Assembly: GCA_049840875.1 (NCBI GenBank)
Contig: JASGJE010000007.1
Location: forward strand, 62,001-126,000
DNA: 64,000 nucleotides
Direction: 5' to 3'
Origin: JAFDYH01 sp049840875
Lineage (GTDB): Bacteria; Bacteroidota; Bacteroidia; Chitinophagales; Chitinophagaceae
Each line of letters starts with the position of its first letter. Position 1 is the stretch's first letter. The notes below the pieces were generated by a model. The model was not told the origin of the DNA and ran no database searches. It saw only the letters and a list, made by a program, of their open reading frames with translations. Both the position numbers and the translations under genes were made by a program. Shown one piece after another: positions 9,501 through 17,823 of this stretch.

Positions 9501-11019
9501 ACCACATTTCATTTGACCATTTATACTTTTCCAAATATGGTTCTATTGTCTTTTTTGAATCTTCCTTATCTAGGCCGGCAAATCTTAAAAGTCTCAGTAG
9601 GATCCAGGTTTGCCAGTCACTAACAGATGCATTAAGAGACATAGCAGTCTGCAGTTCTAGGAAGGCTCGCGAAGTATCCTTTGCAACGGCAAGAACTAGA
9701 GCGTAATTGTTATGCAGCCATGCTGATTGCGGGTAAACACCCAGACCCTCGCTCAATACAGCGCTGGCACTATCCGTCATATTTTTTCCTGCACTAAAAT
9801 AGCAGTCGAAATTTCGATAGTACAACGATTCAGTAAATGGATGATTAGCTTTATACTTACTCAAAACAAATAAAGCTTTTTTGTATTCATTCAACTCGTT
9901 ATACGATTTTGCAAGATTATCAACGTAGCTACTTGAATTAGCGTCTAAATCAACTGCCGATTTAAAATGCATTGCCGCTTCTCTATGTCGGTTGCAGGCT
10001 TCCTCAAGTCGCCCGTATAAAAAATGCCACGACGCCGAGTTTCTATGCGGAAGTTCAATCGAATCTAGCCCCTTTCTGGCTTTTCCAAAATCCGAAATTT
10101 CAATTAATATATTGACCCACGCCTCATCAACCAGTTCTTTTTGAATGTTAATATGAGTCGAAAAAATGGTGGCTCTTAGTAAATTTTGAGATTCTTCGTA
10201 TCTACCCAAATATGCCATTGCTTCTGCACATTTGGTTAAAGTTATTTTGCGGAATGGTTCTGCTTTTATAGATTTCAAAAATATCTTAATTGCTTTATCG
10301 CGGCTGCCAACATCAACAATCTTGGCTGCCAAAAAGTATAAGAGAATCGGATCTTCCCCTCTCGCGAGCTGGTATTGTTCACACGCTTGAATTATGGCGA
10401 ATGTTCCAATTGGGTAGTTTTTCAAAATGGCAGAAATATATTGTTTCGCCAAAGTGTCCTTATCAAAACTGCCTGCTTCGAACTCTTTCTTTAGGTATTG
10501 AAAACTCCCTTGATTCCTAATTGCTGTATTGGTGATGGCACGTAACGGACCGAAACCAAAGGGAAATTTCCTGAAGTATTCTATCTCCCATGATCCGATC
10601 TCTTCCGGCGCCAGCTCACGAAGAATATGCAGGATATTCATACAAATATAGTAGTCCGCAAACAAGAGATTTCTGTTTGTTTTAGCCCATTCCCTGATAG
10701 CCGGTATGTTGCCATTTTCTATTAAATCGTCAACATTTTTATATGCGATGAGTTTCTGCTTCAACTCTCCCTCGTAATAATTGATCAGACTATCGTAGTT
10801 ATTTTCAAGCTTTCTGAGATTCAGCCAATAGAAAATAGCAAATGGGTGGGGCTGTGCTTTACTGATCTCCTGATCAACGATTCCATCTAATTGCTTAAAA
10901 TCTTTTTTGAAGAGTGCTTCACGGCACTTATTGTAAAAAATATCCTCCTTTTGATACAATAACTGACTATGTGCTGTATTTAAACTGCATAGTATAACCA
11001 ATAAAATAAAATATTTCAT
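6490..11019 (-). CDS. Exported TPR and beta-propeller protein (sensor half of the CHAT protein)
   Basis: 1509 aa. Starts with a signal peptide (MKYFILLVILCSLNTAHSQ). Residues about 20-650 are helical repeats with TPR character (for example RHREAAMHFKSAVDLDANSSSYVDNL around 350). Residues about 760-930 are beta-rich with short YD-like strands. From about 1110 to the end there are repeated propeller blades of the two-component-regulator type (ELLVGTNKGLFILRKGYW, GELLLGVNGALIQVTG, RVLAGGDGYLYRI). The last blade continues out of frame into the CHAT reading frame. It is third in a minus-strand operon, 36 bp after the membrane protein gene. Likely role (inference): repeats sense a ligand or partner in the envelope and control the CHAT protease. 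Confidence 0.82.
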   Translation of the reverse strand: MKYFILLVILCSLNTAHSQLLYQKEDIFYNKCREALFKKDFKQLDGIVDQEISKAQPHPFAIFYWLNLRKLENNYDSLINYYEGELKQKLIAYKNVDDLIENGNIPAIREWAKTNRNLLFADYYICMNILHILRELAPEEIGSWEIEYFRKFPFGFGPLRAITNTAIRNQGSFQYLKKEFEAGSFDKDTLAKQYISAILKNYPIGTFAIIQACEQYQLARGEDPILLYFLAAKIVDVGSRDKAIKIFLKSIKAEPFRKITLTKCAEAMAYLGRYEESQNLLRATIFSTHINIQKELVDEAWVNILIEISDFGKARKGLDSIELPHRNSASWHFLYGRLEEACNRHREAAMHFKSAVDLDANSSSYVDNLAKSYNELNEYKKALFVLSKYKANHPFTESLYYRNFDCYFSAGKNMTDSASAVLSEGLGVYPQSAWLHNNYALVLAVAKDTSRAFLELQTAMSLNASVSDWQTWILLRLLRFAGLDKEDSKKTIEPYLEKYKWSNEMWWQLCGWQKNIREKKQLLMSAIDMNPGRAFPFIYLNYVYDGDNAGELEDIFDKQQSRVFGKGGIDDHMTYYEQRVLSITNKAQKAELNENEFQKAIRFNDLYLANGGKEDIYFSQKALLYNAKGISDSAGDFMARAIRFDPNVEWYHNALWATFSHPDRFRLYKKFYDRNPYDAERAEMFIEYNTKWGGGYLVGHRAIDEYEKMFPDKIDNVSGKEDFIYSFFNAHELRFSRGYRYAEELSNSQRYISWYNNARLNAWKGSSKLTFNDSICCVRIDNQDGTSCIYSENPDCGKVSGIRIGDVYINVKYDQFCNPVFIETSDGNLMWIGYDSTAKIRSIKNNKEEEVDIDYAANGKPSQMRMKGVGYLNVSYQEGGDVQTVNAYDEKGKSTGRSVSIHVSAMITQLQELLRKLGSFSTTNMSVPDLGITDSKLDRMDSLVNVKRRFYNSNEKNIPYETAFLNALLGRSKYYYGNTHVKASYADDCAEDAYSIFEIASVSEVEAIKSFGPEGIAVFHKLMLKTREMGLAKAYWQKWIEMNRWLEKEKKAETKLTPLRIKIENLQDTIRLEPVKLLSSSEWLPKSILQNKSLWTIYTSDQFHSDDLGSSFRMQKAFFRRNKELLVGTNKGLFILRKGYWEHMVWNEKEKRLTYFSSNDDITGMSNINAIGETNKGELLLGVNGALIQVTGDYESTNTNVYTDLDGLPDRRILGIEDAPDGSLIVQTASGNCLFKEHAIYPFETFGNRKILFLKKSNRILEDSVVNETIIGTTEDVWSITVKSGLLSANKIVDGAYDDAIVDKKNIFLLKDTKVYRLEEILDKQRISRNIPIELYGNIVTSPIKKVYGLCKLPVTESESAIGVITDLGISLYHENNFEHFDKFNDFVSYRLQPLQAVNYGDEVALICDKDVILFKKNGINSRFSQVKAIEVDEKLAKTFIATTDGLYTEDYAHDSDNFWNEILSGPITVLTKDSHHRVLAGGDGYLYRIEYDSVRQNFLTKQLFTVSN

Positions 11020-11055
11020 ATTATGAGATTTGGACCGTGCGTTGAACCTACAGTT

Positions 11056-11649
11056 TTAGATGACGCTATCCTCCCTCGTTACACAATAAGTGCTTTGCAG
11101 TCCGAATAGCAAAAACAAGGAAAAACATGCAAACGTAGTAACATACACAAGTAAAAGTCGGCGGCTGTTTCTTTCTATTTCTATAAATGGCCAGATATCC
11201 CCTGGAGAACCGGCCGATTCGAGAATTGCCTGCCTGGAAAGAATCCTATTGTCTATACTTTTGAGAGAATCAACTGCCTTTTGTACTATTGGTAACAGCG
11301 TATTACCACTAACAAATCTTTTTTGTTTATACCTGTCATACGTTGTTACCTCATTTCTAATATCGAAATACACAAGGAGCAGACCCAAAGATATTATCAG
11401 GAAGGAAACACTCAAGATTAGCCAAATTCTAACATGTCTTTTTTTATTATAGATATAGAATGGAACAATCAACACTAAAACAATACCACACACTATAAAT
11501 TTTGAAAGCATTACATAGTCTATTTCCCCCTCAGCAGTATTTAAATCAATATTGGGCGGAATGATAAAATCAGAGAGGAGGACAAAAATCGCTAATGAAA
11601 GACTCCAGATTGATGTAAGGTGATTTTTAAAAAAATCAACAATTTTCAT
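11056..11649 (-). CDS. Small membrane protein of the CHAT operon, four predicted TM helices
   Basis: 197 aa with hydrophobic segments at about residues 13-32, 48-68, 76-97 and 165-187. Between TM3 and TM4 lies a soluble loop of about 65 residues (DIRNEVTTYDRYKQKRFVSG onward), which by the positive-inside rule cannot be assigned a side with confidence. I do not recognise the family. It begins 5 bp after the stop of the exported 228-aa protein and ends 36 bp before the giant TPR/propeller gene, so it belongs to the same transcript. It may be the membrane component with which the CHAT protein works (inference from position only). Confidence 0.7.
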   Translation of the reverse strand: MKIVDFFKNHLTSIWSLSLAIFVLLSDFIIPPNIDLNTAEGEIDYVMLSKFIVCGIVLVLIVPFYIYNKKRHVRIWLILSVSFLIISLGLLLVYFDIRNEVTTYDRYKQKRFVSGNTLLPIVQKAVDSLKSIDNRILSRQAILESAGSPGDIWPFIEIERNSRRLLLVYVTTFACFSLFLLFGLQSTYCVTREDSVI

Positions 11650-11654
11650 ACTTT

Positions 11655-12341
11655 TTATTTAACTGTAAAATCTATTACGACCGGACTTTGGGCCGTAATA
11701 CTAATTCCTTCAATTCTCCTTTTTATAATCTTTCCATCTTTCTCAATCCAAAATACTTTACGTCCAGGCGATATTTCCTTTATAGCATTATTCGTTGGGT
11801 TAAACGTTTCAATCAAGCGTGGATCAAGTGATATTTCCGGTTTGGCAAATACATCATATCCAGAAATCTCCCGCGTAGCAGAGCTATCCAGTACTCGAAC
11901 TTTCACATTAATTCCTTTATCACCGGCGGGTAACGTTGAGTCCCGCAAAATATCTGTTTTTAATGAAAGATCATCGTCAATAAAATTCAATACTTTCTGT
12001 ACTTCTTTAAGTTCAGATACTTCTGATAGTGACTTGAGCAGCGTCGAATAGTTGATAAGTTCCAGGGAGTCATTATTGGTCACCAATACATGGACCTTAA
12101 TAAGAGAATCTTTCCTTACAACATACTTCTGAATCATTTTTTTTATATTTCTTAGGTCTTTGACAACCTCGAAATATTCATGTTTATCCCTAGAACGTAT
12201 TGAAAACTCAGAATCCAGTTTACTAATTTCTCCATTTATTTGGAAAAAAGACGTCCTCAATTCGTTATTACTAATGTCTTGGGAAAATGTGTCGTGCGCG
12301 AATACAAATAAGGCGATCAGATTGATAGTAATTTTTCCCAT
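11655..12341 (-). CDS. Exported protein, first gene of the CHAT operon
   Basis: 228 aa. A signal peptide (MGKITINLIALFVFAHDTFSQ) is followed by a charged, helix-rich middle (residues about 25-130) that probably forms a coiled coil. The last 90 residues look like beta strands (GINVKVRVLDSSATREISGY, then GRKVFWIEKDGKIIKRRIEG). No recognised family. The downstream membrane protein begins 5 bp after its stop. Upstream is a 760-bp region without genes, so the operon promoter should lie there. Confidence 0.68.
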   Translation of the reverse strand: MGKITINLIALFVFAHDTFSQDISNNELRTSFFQINGEISKLDSEFSIRSRDKHEYFEVVKDLRNIKKMIQKYVVRKDSLIKVHVLVTNNDSLELINYSTLLKSLSEVSELKEVQKVLNFIDDDLSLKTDILRDSTLPAGDKGINVKVRVLDSSATREISGYDVFAKPEISLDPRLIETFNPTNNAIKEISPGRKVFWIEKDGKIIKRRIEGISITAQSPVVIDFTVK

Positions 12342-13101
12342 TTGCAGTGAACTATTTTGGTATTGAGGATAAGAATTAAATTAACCATTATCAGGGCGCG
12401 AATTCATAGAAGCGCAAAGGGGTTATAGTTTGTAAGGCAACGACTCGACATTAAGGATACTTTTCTCTAATTAGCTAATTACAATACTAAAACCATATCT
12501 AACTCTAGTTATTTTTAACATAATATCGGAATAATTGAAATTTTCAACAAAAATTTCAATTAAACTGCCTCAAGAAACATCCAATTTTTTTAGTATATAG
12601 GTGTAATTCTATAATAACAATACGTGTAACCACTTATTATTGTTAATATTTTGTGATATATATTACAACCAAGAATTACTAAAAACAAGAATCACTAATT
12701 AAACCAAAGAAATGCTCTCTAAAGAAAAGTCCACTTTGTTTTGACGATATACACTGATACGCGAGTCCATAAAAAAAGGGGTTAGCGCAGTTTGGGAACA
12801 ACGGCGAACCCAAAAAATACTAATCACAGGCTTTCAGAATTTGGAAAATGTAACTCGTACCATGACTTCAGCAATCATATCTGCGGTTGTAAGCTTCCCC
12901 TATTTTCGGTCCACTCAAAATTAGAATTTTGAGATTTTTAGTAATTCTAGGAAAACGGATTAATATATTCAATCGGTGGTACAAATTCCAGCGATTGATT
13001 AGGCCTTTAACAATTGTAATGCTGTCGCCAAATTTCTATAGGTTAATCGCCTAAAATATCTTTTGACAATTTCATGCATTTTATTTGAGAAAGTGTAATA
13101 T
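12342..13101. other. Intergenic region upstream of the CHAT operon
   Basis: About 760 bp of very AT-rich DNA with no supported gene on either strand. It should hold the promoter of the minus-strand CHAT operon near its left end. It also carries the second copy of the flanking direct repeat at 12700-12756. Confidence 0.5.
12700..12756. repeat. Diverged direct repeat, copy 2 (right of CHAT operon)
   Basis: Partner of the segment at 4236-4291 in the same orientation. Shared blocks include TAAAC-AAAGAAAT, CTCT-CTAAA, CCA-C-TGTTTT and CGATATA-ACTG. The pair may be a trace of duplication or of insertion of the whole operon. Confidence 0.6.
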
Positions 13102-13506
13102 TTATAGTTCTCTTAGAATCTCATAGAATATTTCATTATCGCTTTTGAATTCACATCCTTTTTTAAAAACATCAATCTTTATAACCTTCCTTTTTAAGTT
13201 GTCTGGTATACCATTCTTTAGAATATTATCAACCTGAACATCAAATTGCTCCACCTTTTGTCCATTCTCACGATGGAGATACCATTGCTTTGCACATTCT
13301 ATGTCGCCACTGAACCAAACAAGTGAATACTGCTCGTCAATGATTTCTTGCACCCAACTGTTGAACCCAATTGGGAAGTCCCAGTTCAAGACAACTCGAT
13401 CGCTCTTAATGCTTGCTATAAACTCCTTTCGTGATCGGTTCCAAACATCACGAAGCTCAGGTTGTGGCCACGCTGATTTTTCCAAATCGAAATGAATGTA
13501 TCCCTT
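13102..13506 (-). pseudogene. Fragment of a hypothetical protein, probably N-terminally truncated
   Basis: The frame opens at 13506 after a TAA and has only a TTG (13485) as possible start, giving about 127 aa. The translation from the open frame (KGYIHFDLEKSAWPQ, later RVVLNWDFPIGFNSW and YSLVWFSGDIECAKQW) has the look of the middle and end of a P-loop kinase-like protein: a strand ending in an acidic residue, a VVLNWDFP strand, and a WFSGD strand. No P-loop is present upstream in any frame within the short gap to the protease gene, so the N-terminus seems lost. The family is not certain. Confidence 0.4.
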
Positions 13507-13547
13507 TTAATTACGTAACCAAACTTTACTTTTCTGAATAGACATGC

Positions 13548-15043
13548 TTATTTAGTCACTTCGGGCAAAAAACAATAAGCTTCTTTGAAACATCCCCTTT
13601 GAACGAGATCGTATGTTACCCAAAAAAAACCAGCCTCATTTGGGTTTTTGCTGGCAGAATTTTTATCTCCCCAAGAATTTCGCACCTTAAACATTTTATT
13701 TACATTATCGTAACCGATGATACAAACACAGTGAGCATCAATATATGGCCCATTCATGGAAGTCCAAACATTTTTACCGGGATATCGTGAGTCTCCAAAT
13801 TCCCACATATTCAAAAATGAATTTGATACATAAAATGCGACTATAACAGGTTCATCATTATCAATACTTAATCTTATCTGATCAATATTGTTCGGATCAA
13901 GAGGAATCCATCCGTTTGCGACTTTCGGTTTTATAGATTTTGCTTTGGGTATTAATTTCTTTATCTCTGATCTAATATGATCTTCATAAGTTGAGCATGT
14001 CAATCCTTTTTCCACTAACGGAGATCAGCAACCAGACAGTCGCCTTTATCCACAACCTCCTGCAAAACTGTCGGCACATTAAGGCCATCGCATTTCTGTG
14101 GGTTAGTAAGGCTGCCGTAAATGAAATCAGGGCTAAACTCATTATCCTTATCAAAACTTTTTCGGGTGTTTAATTTCGTACTTAATCCCGTATAACCTAC
14201 AGCATATGCTACACATGAGGAGAATTTGTCTTGATCTGCCGCAGGTGGAGTTAACAAGTATTTAGAATGACTTTCGTCTCTATAATCATCTTTTGGAAAG
14301 AACTTACATATACCCCCTTTTGATTTGATTATACTATCTCGGATAAAATAATATCTATTGTTGCTTAGAAAATAACTTTGATCATTTTGAACTACGTCGA
14401 AAGTAAAAATTAAATCATCTGTACTCGTAATAGTTTTTGAAACCTTTCCCGTTATTTTCGTAATATTAAAAAAGGTAAATCCTGGACTGACAGTTATGTC
14501 GCCAGCGTTAGTAAAAGAAAACTTTATATCTATGGTAATTTGGTGATCATTGAGGGGGCCGAGGTTGGGAGTTTGTACAAACTCCTTAGCCGCCGACTCT
14601 ATATATTCCTTTAAGGCTAAAATTGACTTGTTTACTTGGTCACTATTCGAAATCTCAGAATTAAACGCACAATTGTTATAGAGAGTATCGCTTAAAGAAA
14701 TGTCATGCATACTCGAAGATGGCAATTTCGTTGGAGTTAAAATGTCTGAAATAGTATTATCCTTAACATTTTGATAGTTATAATTTGCTGATACAATGAA
14801 AGCGGTAAGGCCACCTGAAGCCGTTTTCGTAATTGTATGTTCAAACTTAACAGTTAGGCTTTGCGGGACTATCGTAATCCCATCTTCTAGGCTAAGCTTT
14901 TGTAACGCCTGATAAAATTGCGTGTGAATTGACTTTTCAATCTCGCTAACTCTAGCCTGTGACTTAATTGTGTATTTTCTAATTGAACAAGAGGTGATAC
15001 TTAAGGATAGCAAGCTAATTAAAAAAAGATTAATAAATTTCAT
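13548..15043 (-). pseudogene. Papain-like (C1A) cysteine protease lipoprotein, split by a one-base frameshift
   Basis: Frame 1 (14015-15043, 342 aa) starts with a lipoprotein signal peptide (MKFINLFLISLLSLSITSC, lipobox ITSC), has a beta-rich region to about residue 230, then the catalytic cysteine in DQDKFSSCVAYAVGY; the Gln before it fits the oxyanion Gln. Frame 2 (13548-14024, with GTG at 14015) carries the catalytic His in IDAHCVCIIGYD and the catalytic Asn in VRNSWGD. The stop TAG of frame 1 overlaps GTG of frame 2 by one base. A papain fold needs all three residues in one chain, so I read a single gene of about 495 aa with one base missing, probably a C at about 14021-14022 (CTCCG). Two separately translated, reassembling halves are a less likely alternative. 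Confidence 0.8.
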
Positions 15044-15784
15044 ATAAGCATTTATTAAAAGGCAAATTCATTTAACAATTTTTATCCGCGAAAAAATGTT
15101 CCTTTAAACAACAATTGTTGCTGTAAAGTAAAAATCTGATCAAGAAATTTTAGATACTGGTTAGATTTCGTACAGTATTGTAGGTGAAACTACATGCAAA
15201 AAAATGTTACCCCTGTGTGTTCTTGATTACAGAAGATACATCGACATTTTGGCTACTCAAATCCTTACTAAGGAGCAACTAATAAGACCTTACACACATT
15301 AGGAATTCAAGGGGGCTCGGTGAAAGACACTAAATAAAATTTACTACAAATATCAAGATATACTATTCTGTTTTGAAAAACAATAAGTAAATACACTCAA
15401 GCTAGTCGATTAGTTTTGAAACCTAGGCTCATTTTGCTTATAATAGTAACCGCATGTGTTCACTTTACATAACATCCGTTATATGACTTCTCTGTTCCTA
15501 TCATGAAATTCTGTTAGCCCCTGAAACGTTTGGGTCTAAGCTAAATAGTGGTTGAACAGTTTATACTGTTCCTCCATTTTCGCAAACGACTGACTCATTT
15601 TTAGAATGGTAATTAGAGTAAAAAGTGGATCAAGGTCGCAGAAATGCTCAAACACGTATCCAAAACTCAATTCTTATATAAATTAATCCCAGCTTTGATA
15701 TGTGTTTTTACTCGTCAAAAATTTATCATATCTTAAGAAGTGTTTGATGATAATAATAAATGAACTGTCATAATTCAAACTTTC
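15044..15784. other. Divergent intergenic region, no gene seen
   Basis: About 740 bp, AT-rich, between the minus-strand papain-like protease and the plus-strand exported repeat protein. I see no coding frame, tRNA or clear promoter pair in it. Confidence 0.4.
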
Positions 15785-16842
15785 ATGCAAAAAACTATTT
15801 ACATCAAAACCAGTTTATCGGTTATTATAATCATTTTGGTAGAGTTATTTTCACAAAATTGTTATGGCCAATATTCTATTAAAAAACCTTTCGATACCGG
15901 ATTCGAAAAAGGCTTTACTGAAGGTTTTTGTTACAATCAAAAGCTAAACTGCGTTCCTCCAATTACTCCGATAGTACCATTAGTCAGAGTTGGAGAAAGT
16001 GAAAATAGTTATCAAGATGGCTTCAATCGAGGGTTTCAAATAGGTTTAGATTTGCAAAGAGTAAGAAATTCGCTTTCTAATTCGGGGTCAACAGCACCTT
16101 CCTATGAAAACGTTCCCAATTATCGATTTAACGATTATATTCCACAATTACCGATTAAAGAGATGGCGAATGTGGCAGCATACAAAGAGGCGTTGTTTAA
16201 AAAGAGAATTCAAATACTTCAAGAAGAAATTAATAATTTTCACGACTTAAACTATTCTCTGCTATTTAATCTCGACCAAACTGCGTACAATAATATTCGC
16301 GAATTTTTCTTGTCAAAAGCAGAAATAGTTAGGCGCCGAACCGATCTTGGTGATTTTAGTGATGATAGAAAATTCAGGCAAGTATTATCAATTTTAAATT
16401 TTAGCGAAAGTGAAAAACAAGTTTACGAATCGTATCAGTTAGCACTTTCTAACAAAAAATCAACCTTAAATTTCTCCGAACTGGTTCAACAAGCATTTGA
16501 TAGTATAGAAAGCAATCCTAAATTTTCTTTGGAGCTAGTTAATCAGATTAATGTAGATAGCCTAAATAATACTAATAACGAAAAGCAGTCAATTGAATGT
16601 ATCCTAAATAATATAAAATCAAAAGCGTATAACCGTCTCGGGAATTTCAATTTAGCCTTGACTTATGCTGATCGATGTCTACAATCCAACTTTCTTGACA
16701 ATGTTAGTCGTCAGAGTATGAGCTTAGAAAGGCTTTTATTCTTGCAAATTTGTCACGAGAGAGAGAAGCATTGCTAGAATTAGAGAGTGAAAATTTTAAA
16801 GATGATTCATCGATTACCAAATTTATTAAAATTCTAGTTTGA
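15785..16842 (+). CDS. Exported protein with Gly/Phe repeats and TPR-like C-terminus; frameshift near the 3' end
   Basis: The first frame (15785-16777, 330 aa) begins with a signal peptide ending near CYGQ. Residues about 30-95 hold two related motifs, DTGFEKGFTEGF and QDGFNRGFQIGL, which look like repeats of a DGFxxGFxxGL type. The rest is helical and the end resembles a TPR pair (RLGNFNLALTYADRCL). Adding one A to AAA at 16728-16730 replaces the short out-of-character tail with SLEKAFILANLSREREALLE and extends the protein to the TGA at 16840-16842. Family not recognised. It lies next to the split papain-like protease. Confidence 0.6.
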
Positions 16843-17823
16843 ATGAATTCGTATCATATGCATTAATACCCAATCATTGCGTATCATTGTTACCCATCAT
16901 TTCACCTTTTCAAGGCCAAAAAATGGTTTTCAAAAATTAGTAACCTGATTAGTGACAACAAAAAAGCTACTAAAGCTTAAAAAAAGCCACAAAAAGCAAA
17001 AGGAATTCACTAAATAAGAATATAACTCGCTGAAAATCCGTGATACTCAGCATTCAGCTATTTCCCGATACATTGTATAGTTATAATTGGAATACAAATA
17101 GTTAAGACATTTAGGCAACTAGGCAAGCCACAAGAAAAGCCAAACAAAAGAAAATAAGTATAAATTTCCTACTACTATGTCCCTTCAATAAAGAGGCTGG
17201 TTCATGGAAATCTGCGAAAAATTAACGAATATCTTTCTGAGGGCGGGTTGAAAAAAGTTTATATAGAATAATGCAACAAGCCAACGCAGATATACATTGT
17301 ATTGACAATACGCATAATCCATATCATCGTGCAATCAATTCAATGGAAGAAAATCAAAATAATTTCCGTCATGCTGTTAATTGGAAGAGCCGGTCAATCT
17401 GACCACTCGGGGCCGAAGCAAATTGACCAACTAAAGTAAATGCTACTTTGAATATAAACACGCTGTGTTTCAATTCATTTAATGGTTAATTTAATTCGTC
17501 AACCTATGATCATTGAAAACCGGCGCGTGTGGTCAAAACGACCCGGCGCTTGCATTTTTTAATCTGAAAGGCAGAATACTGAATTCATTTATCAGAAAAG
17601 GGTTATTGAAAGAACGAGTGATTCCCGGAATTAATAAAGGAAGACATTTACGTGTCTTTTACTGAAAGGCAATAAATATTTTCTGCCTCCTATAGGAAAC
17701 ACTTGTGCGTAAAACTTTCGTTATTCCAATTTCTTTTATTGAAAACTCACTGTTAATAATGTCCCGCTTGCAACTATACTTTGGTGGCAGTTTTTAGTCA
17801 GTATTGCACCGACTCACTAAACA
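16843..17823. other. Region of decayed sequence with short frames
   Basis: Nearly 1 kb without an intact gene. It has repeated ATCATTG/TATCATT words at 16850-16905, runs of AAGC/AAAGC words at 16960-17010 and GGCAA/AAGCC words at 17114-17150. Two short frames look coding-like: 17271-17402 and 17513-17665. A candidate attachment-like core is at 17068-17082. Confidence 0.45.
17513..17665 (+). pseudogene. Possible gene remnant of about 50 codons
   Basis: The frame opens after a TGA and has a TTG start candidate at 17513. The end of the translation (GRILNSFIRKGLLKERVIPG, then NKGRHLRVFY) is basic and protein-like, with helix then strand character, unlike random AT-rich reading. I do not recognise it. 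It sits between other remnants and may be the tail of a lost mobile-element gene. Confidence 0.25.

Noticed and set aside
16843..17160. CRISPR-like array from repeated AAGC and ATCATT words
   Set aside because: Words are short, unevenly spaced and without constant spacers; no cas genes are near.
17380..17560. IS21-type transposon end suggested by repeated GGTCA words
   Set aside because: The repeats (GGTCAATCTGACC, TTGACC, GGTCAAAACGACC) are too few and irregular to support an IS end.
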